Counted from the stretch's first letter, positions 7,706-16,548 are shown. The stretch: DNA of 64,000 nt from Pedobacter ghigonis (GCF_903166585.1 NZ_CAESCM010000002.1:186001-250000); one strand, 5' to 3'. Numbers and translations are program-made. Notes: generated by a model not told the origin, from the letters alone.

Positions 7706-8314
7706 TTATGTCGTAAACTGGATTTGCTGCACCAGGTAAGCTTTGCCGAATTTTTGCAGATCGTGGGTAACTGTAACTTTAATGGCTTTCCATTTGGGCT
7801 GTAAGGTATGGTTTGTTCGCATTTCCTTTACGTTTTGCCAAATTTCTTCAAGCTGGCCTGCAACAGTGTTATTTGCGGCTGTGAACTGGAGTTTATCGGG
7901 GATGAAGTAATAATCGTTTCCTGTTTTGCTTAACCTGATCGTTGGCCCGCCAACAGCGTAATACACCAACATTTGGATTTCGAAAGATTCGGTTCCTTTA
8001 TATTTTTCCTGGTTAATAACCTTTACAAATTCGAAATAGTTGGAAGAAGCATCTTGAGGTGGATTATCGAGGTGGCGAAACCTTGCCTTTACCCGGTAAT
8101 TCGTGCCCGCTTCCCTCTGGTCAAAACCTGATAAATAAGAACCTGCATCAAGATTTTCGGGCATCTTAATTAAAATATCCTTTTCGGCACCATAACGGTG
8201 ATCAACAAGTAGCTCTACTTCTTGCCCGTTTTTTAAGTTGAGCTGGCCGTAGCGGGAGTCTTTTTTGCACGATAGAAAAGAAATGGTTAATAAAAACAGG
8301 ACTAGTTTTCTCAT
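7706..8314 (-). CDS. Hypothetical lipoprotein
   Basis: A 202-residue protein with a lipoprotein signal (MRKLVLFLLTISFLSC; lipid on Cys16), followed by a beta-rich region (YRVKARFRHLDNPP, SFEIQMLVYYAVGG). No named domain is recognised. It is probably exported and anchored to a membrane. Monocistronic, with its own terminator. Confidence 0.7.
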   Translation of the reverse strand: MRKLVLFLLTISFLSCKKDSRYGQLNLKNGQEVELLVDHRYGAEKDILIKMPENLDAGSYLSGFDQREAGTNYRVKARFRHLDNPPQDASSNYFEFVKVINQEKYKGTESFEIQMLVYYAVGGPTIRLSKTGNDYYFIPDKLQFTAANNTVAGQLEEIWQNVKEMRTNHTLQPKWKAIKVTVTHDLQKFGKAYLVQQIQFTT

Positions 8315-8542
8315 AATGCTTTGATGTGGTTTTGGTTAATTTAGTTTTTTAGGAAACGATTGGATAGTTGAAAACGCTACAGTTTATTATTTTGAAATTA
8401 AGCCTTTTTCTTCTCCCCATTATATTTTTAAATATTACCTCAAAAAATGCACACAAAGAATAGTCTGATCTTTTTTTACCCGATTTAGACTATTTCTGAT
8501 TAATTTGGGGTTTGATCCTTTAAGCAATAAATTATTTGAACA

Positions 8543-8911
8543 ATGAAATTGAAAATCATACCCATACTCATGCTGATATTAATTGCAGGATGTAAAAAAA
8601 CAAAGGTTTCCTATGATAAAAACACTGCAGCTTGTGGAATAAAAAATCCTTTGGAGAATCTGGCCTGGCTCAAAACCGAATTTCAGGATATAGCGGGGTT
8701 CCCTGAAATAAACGGGATCGTTCTTTATGAATTCAAAGGAAAGGAAGTGATTGATATTTACAAATCGTATTACAGCAGTTTAGATGGTCGTCAGTTTTAT
8801 TGTGATGGCAAACGGGTGCAGTTTGATACTGAGCAAGATCTTAAGGATTACACTCAGAACAGAAAAAAAGTCTCCATATTATTCGGGCAGAAGTTTGCGC
8901 TATCAAAATAG
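8543..8911 (+). CDS. Hypothetical lipoprotein
   Basis: A 122-residue protein with lipobox (LILIAGC, lipid on Cys17) and a core CGIKNPLENLAWLKTEFQD. Two further Cys (in AACGIKN and FYCDGK) could form a disulfide. Short lipoproteins with this N-terminal core occur across Sphingobacteriaceae as I recall; function unknown. Confidence 0.7.
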   Translation: MKLKIIPILMLILIAGCKKTKVSYDKNTAACGIKNPLENLAWLKTEFQDIAGFPEINGIVLYEFKGKEVIDIYKSYYSSLDGRQFYCDGKRVQFDTEQDLKDYTQNRKKVSILFGQKFALSK

Positions 8912-9018
8912 AAAGCTGAATAAAGCACGTAAGCTAAGCAATATGGATACCTTTGTTTATCATTTTAGATCATTTGGCATGCGAAAATTTAATTCCTGAC
9001 TTACGAAAGGACATAAAA

Positions 9019-9059
9019 AAAGCGCTGATTCAGTTTTATTAACTGTGTATCAGCGCTTT
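9019..9059 (-). terminator. Terminator of tRNA operon copy 1
   Basis: AAAGCGCTGAT (9019-9029) pairs with ATCAGCGCTTT (9049-9059), with a nested stem CAGTT/AACTG. A T-run follows on the minus strand. It lies 2 nt past the tRNA-Glu 3-prime end. Confidence 0.8.
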
Positions 9060-9061
9060 CG

Positions 9062-9133
9062 TAGCCCGTAGGGGAATCGAACCCCTGTTTCCAGAATGAA
9101 AATCTGGCGTCCTAACCCCTAGACGAACGGGCC
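9062..9133 (-). tRNA. tRNA-Glu (anticodon TTC), copy 1
   Basis: The minus strand folds as a 72-nt tRNA: acceptor GGCCCGT with ACGGGCT (G1-U72 wobble), anticodon arm CCAGATTTTCATTCTGG with TTC, and T-arm CAGGGGTTCGATTCCCCT. CCA is not encoded. Co-transcribed downstream of tRNA-fMet. Confidence 0.95.
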
Positions 9134-9163
9134 ATTAAATTAAAGAGTGTCTTTCAACTCCTT

Positions 9164-9239
<76 letters not shown>

Positions 9240-9278
9240 CTCTATGTATTCGCTTCAAATATCGCGTTTGAAGGAGTG

Positions 9279-9308
9279 CAAAAGTAGGTTTTATTTTTTA
9301 ATTTCCAA
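9279..9308 (-). promoter_or_regulatory. Promoter of tRNA operon copy 1
   Basis: On the minus strand TTG (9306-9308), a 19-bp spacer and TACTTTTG (9279-9286) match the Bacteroidota primary sigma consensus exactly. It lies 40 bp before tRNA-fMet. Confidence 0.75.
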
Positions 9309-9600
9309 ATCCTTTCCTGAAATATTTCCATCATAAAGTGTTTTTTTACCTCATTTAATTTTTGTTTGAGCTGTAAACAATTTAAAATGAAAGGCTTAAT
9401 GCGTATTGCCTCCAGTAAATTATTTTTCATTTTTTTATGTCAATCTATTTTTTCTAAAAACATTTGGATAATTCGCTATTGCTTCGTTTATTTGTTTAAA
9501 ATTAGTCTAAATAAGAATAATTATTTTCTCTCTTGTTCTTCGACTGTAAATTTTGCATTTCGATATAATTTTTGGTTAGTTATGTTGATTAAAAGTCCTG

Positions 9601-9631
9601 TTTACCCGCATCGTTATCGGATGCGGGTAAA
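9601..9631. repeat. Perfect 12-bp hairpin in a gene-poor region
   Basis: TTTACCCGCATC (9601-9612) and GATGCGGGTAAA (9620-9631) are perfect reverse complements around a 7-nt loop; flanking CCTG/CAGG extends it with a bulge. ATTTTTATT follows on the plus side. It resembles a terminator but no convincing gene ends here. Confidence 0.6.
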
Positions 9632-9715
9632 TCAGGCGCTATTTTTATTAAAGGTATGAATAAGAAGTTTTACCTCTAAAAAATCTTTATATCTTTAAGA
9701 GGTGTAGATAGTGTA

Positions 9716-10008
9716 ATGTTTGGAAGTTCTCTCCCGTTTGAGGCCAACCTGAATGTTTCGGAAATTACATAGGACAGTCTGATAATTATAAGGCAACTTT
9801 CAGCTTTGATCTTAATAAGGTATTAACTGGAATCTAGATCAGGGTGCTGGAACTCGGTGCCAGAAGTTACATTGGTAAAGATGGTAAAAAGCTTTACGTA
9901 ATTTGGAAAGGTGGTTCAGTTGATGAACATTTTATGATCGGGTTATTTAAAACTCGCAAACGGTGGCCGGTGTTGTTCTTGGCAAAGGATCAGAATAAAT
10001 CATTTTAG
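9716..10008 (+). pseudogene. Degraded ORF between the two tRNA pairs
   Basis: Coding-like peptide fragments occur in different frames: one from ATG 9716 ending at a stop after 18 codons, then a second frame (NYKATFSFDLNKVLTGI) with an internal TAG, continuing in frame (LELGARSYIGKDGKKLYVIW ... KRWPVLFLAKDQ) to TAG 10008. From GTG 9844 the last part is 54 codons. It reads like the debris of one gene of about 95 codons. No family recognised. Confidence 0.35.
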
Positions 10009-10067
10009 GATAACGATCAATTAAAGCGCTTTTTAGTTAGTGAGATTTTAAAAGCCGTATAAACAAC

Positions 10068-10094
10068 AAAAGCGATCATTTCTGATCGCTTTTT
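10068..10094 (-). terminator. Terminator of tRNA operon copy 2
   Basis: AAAAGCGATCA (10068-10078) pairs with TGATCGCTTTT (10083-10093). Its sequence is unrelated to the copy 1 terminator although the adjacent tRNAs are nearly identical. Confidence 0.7.
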
Positions 10095-10095
10095 G

Positions 10096-10167
10096 TAGCC
10101 CGTAGGGGAATCGAACCCCTGTTTCCAGAATGAAAATCTGGCGTCCTCACCCCTAGACGAACGGGCC
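10096..10167 (-). tRNA. tRNA-Glu (anticodon TTC), copy 2
   Basis: Identical to the copy at 9062-9133 except one D-loop base (plus strand CTCACC here, CTAACC in copy 1). Same 72-nt length, no encoded CCA. Confidence 0.95.
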
Positions 10168-10195
10168 ATTAAATTAAAGTGTCTTTCAACTTCTT

Positions 10196-10271
<76 letters not shown>

Positions 10272-10333
10272 CTCTATACAATTCGTTTTTTCTTGTTGAA
10301 TTAAATCCTTAACCCTGTTTCCGAATTGGAATG

Positions 10334-10364
10334 CAAAGATATAATTCGTTTCTTTGTACTGCAA
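10334..10364 (-). promoter_or_regulatory. Promoter of tRNA operon copy 2
   Basis: On the minus strand TTG (10362-10364), a 20-bp spacer and TATCTTTG (10334-10341). It differs in sequence from the copy 1 promoter, and abuts the era gene, which is divergent. Confidence 0.7.
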
Positions 10365-10386
10365 ATTTTTTTTAAAAAATATTTCA

Positions 10387-11283
10387 ATGGCGCATAAAGC
10401 AGGTTTTGTTAGTATAATAGGTAAACCCAATGTAGGTAAATCTACCTTAATGAATGTGCTTGTAGGCGAACGACTTAGTATTATTACCCCTAAGGCTCAG
10501 ACTACAAGGCACCGCATTTTAGGAATTGTAAATGAAGAAGAATATCAGATCGTTTTTTCTGATACCCCAGGTATAATTAAGCCAAAATACAGCTTGCAAG
10601 AGAGTATGATGAGCTTCGTTAATGGATCTTTAACAGATGCGGATGTACTTTTATTTGTAACCGATATTAACGAAGTGCATGATGAAGATGATGTGCTGGA
10701 GAAAATCCTGAACAAGGATATTCCAACCATTGTGTTGATTAATAAAATAGACCAGGCCACACAGGAACTGGTAGATGAAAAAATTGCTTACTGGAACGAA
10801 AAATTAAAACCAGTTGCCATTTATGCCATTTCTGCGCTGCACAAGCACAATGTGGATGGCTTACTGGATCGCGTTTTGGAAATGTTGCCTGAACACCCGG
10901 CCTATTACGATAAGGAAGATTTAACAGATCGTTCAGAGCGTTTCTTCGTTTCTGAAATTGTGCGCGAAAAGATCTTTTTAAATTATCAGAAAGAAATTCC
11001 TTACAGTACCGAAGTAATTGTAAAGAGCTTTAAAGAAGAACCACTTAAAAATGGCAAAGGTGAAATGATTAGGATTAGTGCCGAGATTGTGGTAGAACGC
11101 GATTCGCAAAAGAATATCCTGATTGGTACCGGCGGCAGCATGTTAAAGAAAGTTGGTACAGAAGCCCGTATTGAAATCGAGAAATTTTTAGATGCCAAGG
11201 TTTTTCTTGAGCTGTTTGTTAAGGTTATTCCTGATTGGAGGAGTAAAAAGAACTACCTGAAAAGTTTCGGTTACGAAAATTAA
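10387..11283 (+). CDS. era: GTPase Era
   Basis: A 298-residue Era, the GTPase that assists 30S subunit maturation by binding 16S rRNA near its 3-prime end. G1 is GKPNVGKS (residues 12-19), G3 DTPG (59-62), G4 NKID (119-122). The KH domain, with GTGGSMLKKVGTEAR, is C-terminal, and the protein ends YLKSFGYEN. Length is typical. Start at ATG 10387 is fixed by homology (MAHKAGFVSIIG); an upstream TTG at 10354 would add 11 residues. Divergent from tRNA copy 2. Confidence 0.96.
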   Translation: MAHKAGFVSIIGKPNVGKSTLMNVLVGERLSIITPKAQTTRHRILGIVNEEEYQIVFSDTPGIIKPKYSLQESMMSFVNGSLTDADVLLFVTDINEVHDEDDVLEKILNKDIPTIVLINKIDQATQELVDEKIAYWNEKLKPVAIYAISALHKHNVDGLLDRVLEMLPEHPAYYDKEDLTDRSERFFVSEIVREKIFLNYQKEIPYSTEVIVKSFKEEPLKNGKGEMIRISAEIVVERDSQKNILIGTGGSMLKKVGTEARIEIEKFLDAKVFLELFVKVIPDWRSKKNYLKSFGYEN

Positions 11284-11298
11284 TTTCGATTTTTAAGG

Positions 11299-11805
11299 AT
11301 GAAGAAAAACATAACGATCTTGTTGTTGTTCGTAAGCGCGGTGGTTGCCGCCCAGGAATCGAACAATGGTAAAAAACTATGGGCCAAATCAATCCTGAAC
11401 GAAAAAGCACCTGAGCTGGTTGTAGAAAAATGGATTTCGAAACAACCCGATACCAAAGGTAAATTTGTATTGATTGACTTTTGGGCAACCTGGTGTGGAC
11501 CGTGCAGGGCATACATTCCTTCGTTAAACGATATTCAGAAAAAGTACGCAGATAAAGTAGTTATTATTGGCGTTTCTGATGAGCCAGCCGAAAAAGTAGA
11601 AGCTTTTAATAATCCGAAAATTAATTACTTCGAGGCGATCGATACCAAAGGTGCTGTGAAAAACCAGCTGGAGGTTAAGGGTATTCCGCATGCCATTTTA
11701 ATCGATCCGAAAGGCATTGTGCGTTGGGAAGGTTTTCCTTTATTGAAGGATAATGAACTCACCGAGGAAGTGTTTAAAGGACTTTTGGAGAAGTATAAAA
11801 ATTAA
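11299..11805 (+). CDS. TlpA-like periplasmic thioredoxin
   Basis: A 168-residue exported protein. A signal peptide (MKKNITILLLFVSAVVAAQE) is followed by a thioredoxin fold with active site FWATWCGPCRAY (Cys66 and Cys69) and cis-Pro loop KGIPHAILIDP. TlpA/ResA-like proteins reduce protein disulfides or serve cytochrome maturation in the periplasm. It starts 15 bp after era and may be co-transcribed with it. The specific client is unknown. Confidence 0.88.
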   Translation: MKKNITILLLFVSAVVAAQESNNGKKLWAKSILNEKAPELVVEKWISKQPDTKGKFVLIDFWATWCGPCRAYIPSLNDIQKKYADKVVIIGVSDEPAEKVEAFNNPKINYFEAIDTKGAVKNQLEVKGIPHAILIDPKGIVRWEGFPLLKDNELTEEVFKGLLEKYKN

Positions 11806-11811
11806 TATTAA

Positions 11812-11841
11812 CTGAGGTTACGAAAAATAACCGTACCTTTG
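11812..11841 (+). promoter_or_regulatory. Promoter of der
   Basis: CTG (11812-11814, one off TTG), 19-bp spacer and TACCTTTG (11834-11841). The implied 5-prime UTR of about 110 nt contains the palindromic word element at 11861-11950. Confidence 0.5.
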
Positions 11842-11860
11842 CAGCCCGAAATAAATCGGT

Positions 11861-11950
11861 TAGTAGTTGATAGTCAATGGCTGATAGCCAAATAGTTTAA
11901 GCAGCTTGCCTAAACACCACGACCATTAACTATAAGCCATTAACTATCAA
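11861..11950. repeat. Word-palindrome element in the der leader
   Basis: TTGATAGTCAATGG (11867-11880) and CCATTAACTATCAA (11937-11950) are reverse complements at 13 of 14 positions. CCATTAACTAT is repeated in tandem at 11923 and 11937. The element lies between the der promoter and start codon, so it would fold in the der mRNA leader. Confidence 0.65.
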
Positions 11951-11960
11951 AAGAACACCC

Positions 11961-13262
11961 ATGAGTAATATTATAGCCATCGTAGGCAGGCCAAACGTAG
12001 GCAAGAGCACCCTTTTTAACCGATTAACCGAAAGCCGTAAAGCCATTGTTGATGATATGAGCGGTGTAACCCGCGACAGACATTATGGAGTGGGAGAGTG
12101 GACCGATAAGCAATTTACCGTAATCGATACTGGTGGTTATGTAGCCAATTCAGAAGATGTTTATGAAGCTGCAATCCGCGAGCAGGTATTAATCGCCATT
12201 GAAGAGGCCAGCGTGTTAATTTTCATGGTAGATGTAACTACCGGAATTACTGATTTGGACGATGACATCGCCCAGGTTTTGCGCAGAAGCGATAAGCCTG
12301 TTTTTGTTGCAGCAAATAAAGTAGATAACACTGCGCTTTATAACGAAATTCATACTTTTTATGGTTTTGGCTTAGGTGAGGTTTATCCGCTATCTTCTAT
12401 GACGGGTTCAGGAACCGGAGAATTACTGGATGAAATTGTCAAAAAATTCGATGATATCCCTGAGGAAGAAAACCAATTGCCAAAAATTACCATTGCTGGT
12501 CGCCCGAATGTGGGTAAATCTTCATTGGTTAATGCTTTAATTGGTAAAGAAAGAAATATTGTTACGGCTAATGCAGGTACTACCCGCGATTCGATTAAAA
12601 TTCACTACAACCAGTTTGGACATGAGTTTATGTTAATTGATACTGCCGGACTGCGTAAAAAAACAAAGGTTAAAGAAAACCTTGAATTTTATTCGGTAAT
12701 GCGTACCATCAAAGCTTTGGAAGAAGCTGACGTGGTGGTATTGATGATCGATGCACAGGAAGGAATCGAAAGCCAGGATATCAATATCTTCCATTTGGCT
12801 GAGAAGAACAAAAAAGGTATCGTAATTTTGGTAAACAAATGGGATTTGATTGAAAAGAATACCCAAACGATGAAAGCTTTCGAAGATCAGATTAAAGAAC
12901 GCATTCGTCCGTTTACCGATGTGCCGATTATTTTTACTTCGGTATTAAACAAACAACGTATTTTTAAGGCTATCGAAGCTGCTTTGGATGTATATAAAAA
13001 CCGTGGAAAGAAAATCCCTACATCAAAGCTAAACGACGTAATGTTGCCTTTGATTGAGAGCTTCCCGCCACCGGCATTAAAAGGTAAGCACATCAAAATC
13101 AAATACATTACGCAGATTAACGGAACATCACCAATGTTTGCTTTCTTCTGTAATTTACCGCAATACATTAAAGATCCTTATAAACGTTTTATCGAGAATA
13201 AACTGAGAGAGAATTTTGATTTCGCAGGTTCGCCGATCCAGATTTTCTTTAGACAGAAATAA
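11961..13262 (+). CDS. der: Ribosome biogenesis GTPase Der (EngA)
   Basis: A 433-residue protein with two tandem GTPase domains, the hallmark of Der: GRPNVGKS at residues 9-16 and again near 180, with DTGG and DTAG G3 motifs and NKVD/NKWD G4 motifs. A C-terminal KH-like domain follows ([15 protein letters not shown]). Der is needed for 50S subunit assembly. Length and start are typical. Terminator at 13288. Confidence 0.96.
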   Translation: MSNIIAIVGRPNVGKSTLFNRLTESRKAIVDDMSGVTRDRHYGVGEWTDKQFTVIDTGGYVANSEDVYEAAIREQVLIAIEEASVLIFMVDVTTGITDLDDDIAQVLRRSDKPVFVAANKVDNTALYNEIHTFYGFGLGEVYPLSSMTGSGTGELLDEIVKKFDDIPEEENQLPKITIAGRPNVGKSSLVNALIGKERNIVTANAGTTRDSIKIHYNQFGHEFMLIDTAGLRKKTKVKENLEFYSVMRTIKALEEADVVVLMIDAQEGIESQDINIFHLAEKNKKGIVILVNKWDLIEKNTQTMKAFEDQIKERIRPFTDVPIIFTSVLNKQRIFKAIEAALDVYKNRGKKIPTSKLNDVMLPLIESFPPPALKGKHIKIKYITQINGTSPMFAFFCNLPQYIKDPYKRFIENKLRENFDFAGSPIQIFFRQK

Positions 13263-13287
13263 GCTTAAAGGCTAAAGCTGAAAGCAA

Positions 13288-13332
13288 AAAGCAGTGCAGG
13301 TATTCCGCAAGGAAAGCAGCACTGCTTTTTTT
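13288..13332 (+). terminator. Intrinsic terminator of der
   Basis: AAAGCAGTGC (13288-13297) pairs with GCACTGCTTT (13319-13328) and is followed by T residues. The 25 bp before it (GCTTAAAGGCTAAAGCTGAAAGC) repeat AAAGC-like words. Confidence 0.75.
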
Positions 13333-13491
13333 ATGGGTTATGTTTAATACAATGAAACAGTTGTTTTCACCAATATCATTCATAACAGAGCATTAAGCTT
13401 ATGGCCTTACATTTTTGATATGGTTAAAGATTTGAGGTGTTTAAATCTGTGTTCATCCTTTTTATCTGTGGTAAAAAACTAACTTTGTTGT

Positions 13492-14001
13492 ATGCAAATC
13501 GAAGTATTAAATAGCCAGGCAGCTGATATCGACATCATTTTCGATTTTTATGATATGGCTATTGCGCACCAAAAGAAAGTTTTTAACAAGCACTGGCAAG
13601 GTTTCAGTCGCGAGCTGGTGCAAACAGAAATTGCTGAAAACCGTCAGTATAAAATTCTGGTTGGTGGCGAAATAGCCTGTGTTTTTGCCGTAACCTTTAA
13701 CGATAAACTGATTTGGGGCGACCGCGATCAGGATGCCATTTATATCCACCGGATTGTAACCCATCCAAGTTTTAGGGGCTATGCTTTTGTTAAGGAAATT
13801 ATTAAGTGGGCCAGGGAATACAGTTTGGATAATGAGCTAAAATATATCCGGATGGATACTTGGGCTGATAACGAAAAGCTTTTGGAGTATTATACAGGTT
13901 GTGGTTTCGAATATGTTGGCGTGGTAACCATGCAAAAAACAGATGGATTACCCAAGCATTACGAGGGGATTAGCCTGAGCTTATTTGAAATTGTAGTGTA
14001 A
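13492..14001 (+). CDS. GNAT-family N-acetyltransferase
   Basis: A 169-residue GNAT protein: YIHRIVTHPSFRGYAFVKEII carries the acetyl-CoA binding region and ENEKLLEYYTGCGFEYVG-type motif B follows (DNEKLLEYYTGCGFEY). The substrate is unknown. TAACTTTG at 13480-13487 ends 4 nt before the ATG, so the transcript may be leaderless. It converges on the next acetyltransferase with 3 bp between stop codons. Confidence 0.82.
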   Translation: MQIEVLNSQAADIDIIFDFYDMAIAHQKKVFNKHWQGFSRELVQTEIAENRQYKILVGGEIACVFAVTFNDKLIWGDRDQDAIYIHRIVTHPSFRGYAFVKEIIKWAREYSLDNELKYIRMDTWADNEKLLEYYTGCGFEYVGVVTMQKTDGLPKHYEGISLSLFEIVV

Positions 14002-14004
14002 GCC

Positions 14005-14511
14005 CTACTTCAATTCAATTTTCCAGCTTAACATATCATCAACTTCTCCAATGTGTATAAAGCCGTTTTTTTCTAATATCGAGTAAGAAGCTACATTATC
14101 TTTGGTGGTTGCAGCAAAAACCGATCTTACTTTTGGCTGCTCTTTCGCCCATTGCAATATCCGGCCTACAGCCTCAGTCATAAAGCCTTTGCCTCTAAAT
14201 TCTTCGTAAGTGCCGTATCCGATTTCGATTTCTCCGTTTGGGTCAGGTTCGCCAACAAAACAAATATCACCTACCATTCGGTTATCGGGTTTCGAAATAA
14301 TTGTCCAGAGGGTGTGGTAAAGGTAATCCTTGTCTTTATCAAAAACGTTAGGCAAAATGGTTTGTTGTAATGCTTCCTGTAGTTCTGGTGCAATGTTTTT
14401 TTTCGTAGGCAGCAAGTGAAATTCTTTTTCTAAAGAATGGTCGTCTTTAATGTATTTTAATAATTGGTTGTGTGTTAGCGGCTTTAAAATGAGGCGTGGT
14501 GTTTCTATCAT
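14005..14511 (-). CDS. RimJ/RimL-type GNAT acetyltransferase
   Basis: A 168-residue GNAT of the RimL class: the opening TPRLILKPLT, then GEIEIGYGTYEEFRGKGFMTEAVGRIL (acetyl-CoA loop) and DNVASYSILEKNGF. Such enzymes acetylate protein N-termini or small amines. It is not clearly an orthologue of any named Rim protein. Convergent with the gene at 13492. Confidence 0.82.
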   Translation of the reverse strand: MIETPRLILKPLTHNQLLKYIKDDHSLEKEFHLLPTKKNIAPELQEALQQTILPNVFDKDKDYLYHTLWTIISKPDNRMVGDICFVGEPDPNGEIEIGYGTYEEFRGKGFMTEAVGRILQWAKEQPKVRSVFAATTKDNVASYSILEKNGFIHIGEVDDMLSWKIELK

Positions 14512-14585
14512 TTTTGATGATGATTAATCGGGCTCAATATAATGCTTTCGACGTTAAAATCAGGCTTTTTCAGAACAAGCTTATG

Positions 14586-15182
14586 TTAATAAACTTTTAT
14601 CACCTGCCCGGTAACAATGCCAAGCACACTCTTTTCAAAGGCTTTAATCACTTTCTCCATGGTTACGGGTATTTCACCAGGAAAAGCATCAAAATAAGCT
14701 GGCGAATCCTCAACTACATTCGGGCTAACCGCATTAAGGCGTACGCCGTTTTCGAGCTCGGGCGCTGCTGCAATTACAAATGAGTTTAAGCCTCCGTTTA
14801 CTGCACTTAGTGCTGCGCCTGCCGCCACCGGATGATCGGCCAGGATGCCCGATGTTAGGGTAAACGAACCACCTTTGTTAATGTAGTGCTGGCCAATAAG
14901 TACCAGATTAACCTGACCCAATAGTTTATCCAGTAAACCTTTTTTAAAAGTCTCGCCTGTCATTTCTTTAATTGGTGCAAAAGGTCCTTTGCCACTGGTG
15001 CTAATTAAGGCATCAAAAGGCCCTGTTTTTTCGAACATTGCTTTAATCGATGCTTCGCTGGTAATATCAACCTGAACATCGCCTTTGGTATTGCCCACAC
15101 GTATTACCTCATGTTTTTGAGCAAACGCATCGCTAACTTTTTTGCCTAAAGTTCCGGTTGCACCTACAACTATTATTTTCAT
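14586..15182 (-). CDS. Short SDR-like protein lacking the YxxxK pair
   Basis: A 198-residue Rossmann protein: GATGTLGKKV at the N-terminus binds a nucleotide, and LTSGIL provides the Ser-strand. Where the classical YxxxK should be, the sequence reads GAALSAVNGGLNSF, so the Tyr and Lys are absent. This is a recognised atypical SDR type, where catalysis uses other residues or is lost. RLNAVSPNVVEDSP is typical. Function unknown. Confidence 0.8.
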   Translation of the reverse strand: MKIIVVGATGTLGKKVSDAFAQKHEVIRVGNTKGDVQVDITSEASIKAMFEKTGPFDALISTSGKGPFAPIKEMTGETFKKGLLDKLLGQVNLVLIGQHYINKGGSFTLTSGILADHPVAAGAALSAVNGGLNSFVIAAAPELENGVRLNAVSPNVVEDSPAYFDAFPGEIPVTMEKVIKAFEKSVLGIVTGQVIKVY

Positions 15183-15261
15183 GCTTTTATGTTTAAAGGT
15201 TTTGTAATACTAAGTTAACGTTGCTATTAAACATTAAGGTCATTTAAAAGTTTGTATCGTG

Positions 15262-16395
15262 TTAATTTTGCAAAATTATTTCTGCTTTTAAATCGGTTAT
15301 AAACAGATCGATATGTGCTTTGGTTACATTGGGCATACAGATGATATGCGAATTTCCCTGTTCGGCAGCCAACTGCCATTTTTTACAGATTATGCCCGAT
15401 GGTGCAGGGAAGTTTACGGTAATGGCGTTGGTATTGCGCCAGGCATCGATTCCCATTTCTTTGAGTTTTAATTCGGTATATGCTGCAGTTTCCAAACTAT
15501 GCATGGCGCGTTCTTTTAAGCCTTCAAGGCCCAGGCGCTTAATGGTGTGCCACAAAAACAGTGGACTGTGCCCATTTCTTGATCCCGTAATGGTGGTATC
15601 AACACTGCCAATATAAGCTACAGAACGCGCAATTCGATCGCGGTTCGATTTTTTAGCAACTACCACACCACACGGCATGGGCGAACCAAAAAATTTATGG
15701 CCACTAATGGCAATGCTATCCGCTCCGTCTTCGAAATCAAATGCAGGGCGTGGCTCGATCAGGGCGCTGTACGTGCCTGAAAGGGCTGCATCGGCATGGA
15801 TATAATAATGCTGGATGGCCAATTTTTTTAAAATCGCTTTAATTTTAGCTACATCGTCGCGGGCTTCGGTCATGGTGGTGCCAATGTTGGCCATAATAAT
15901 AACGGGCATGTGGCGGTTCATTCTGATGGTGTATTCCAGGTCATCGTAATCGATTTCGCCACTTTCCTGCGTACGGATTACGATATTTGACATGTTGAGT
16001 AAATGCAGGTTTTTTTGAACGCTATAATGAGTGGCTTCAGAGTAATAAACCATGCCTTTTGGATGAAGCTCGCGGGCAAGGTATAATCCATATAAGTTAC
16101 CTTCCGAACCTCCGTTGGTTACATAGCCCCACCAGTTATCCTCGGGTGCGCGGAAAAGGTTAGCAAAGAACTGCACCACTTCTTTCTCCAGTTCACGCGA
16201 TCCTACGCCATAGGTAGAAGTAACAAAAGGGTCGCCGAGGTTATTCATCGGGTATTTTAAAAACTCAGCCAGTTCCTGATAATCGAAATCTTTTGCAACT
16301 GGATAACCCAGAAATAAATCGGTTTTACTTTTTACTTTTTCTAATAAATCACTTAATAGATGTTGATCTGTTGCTGATAATTTGCCTGCTGCCAT
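15262..16395 (-). CDS. hdc: Histidine decarboxylase (PLP-dependent)
   Basis: A 377-residue group II PLP decarboxylase, matching the length of bacterial PLP histidine decarboxylases. The PLP lysine is Lys234 in AISGHKFFGSPMPCGVV; His123 (ATHYS) stacks on the ring and Asp202 (HADAALSG) pairs with the pyridine nitrogen. It would convert histidine to histamine, though serine or related substrates occur in close relatives. A -7 box TAATTTTG (minus, 16415-16422) lies 19 nt before the ATG. No transporter or histidyl-tRNA gene is adjacent. Confidence 0.82.
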   Translation of the reverse strand: MAAGKLSATDQHLLSDLLEKVKSKTDLFLGYPVAKDFDYQELAEFLKYPMNNLGDPFVTSTYGVGSRELEKEVVQFFANLFRAPEDNWWGYVTNGGSEGNLYGLYLARELHPKGMVYYSEATHYSVQKNLHLLNMSNIVIRTQESGEIDYDDLEYTIRMNRHMPVIIMANIGTTMTEARDDVAKIKAILKKLAIQHYYIHADAALSGTYSALIEPRPAFDFEDGADSIAISGHKFFGSPMPCGVVVAKKSNRDRIARSVAYIGSVDTTITGSRNGHSPLFLWHTIKRLGLEGLKERAMHSLETAAYTELKLKEMGIDAWRNTNAITVNFPAPSGIICKKWQLAAEQGNSHIICMPNVTKAHIDLFITDLKAEIILQN

Positions 16396-16548
16396 AACAT
16401 ATTGAATATGCGGACAAAATTAGGTAAATCGAAATATAGTATTATTGTTTTGGCTTAAATAAGAATATTATATTGATTTTGGCTTGTTTTTTGAAATTGT
16501 ATTTTTGGCTCTGTGATTGAAATGCACCTCAATACAAATAAAATACGG

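Larger units (their letters stand above)
9240..10094. other. Gene-poor interval between duplicated tRNA pairs
   Basis: Apart from the copy 1 promoter, the hairpin at 9601, the degraded ORF and the copy 2 terminator, this AT-rich stretch shows no credible gene. A 97-codon ORF at 9366-9659 is Phe/Cys/Ile-rich and runs through the hairpin; it is judged spurious. Confidence 0.5.

Noticed and set aside
8784-8999. 71-codon ORF overlapping the 8543 lipoprotein gene
   Set aside because: Out-of-frame overlap with a better supported gene carrying a lipobox.
9366-9659. 97-codon plus-strand ORF
   Set aside because: Composition is Phe/Ile/Cys/Ser-rich as expected from AT-rich noncoding DNA, it runs through the perfect hairpin at 9601, and no motif is recognised.
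13262-13297. AAAGC words before the der terminator as another word-palindrome
   Set aside because: It has only one short half and merges with the terminator; similarity to the family is too weak to claim.
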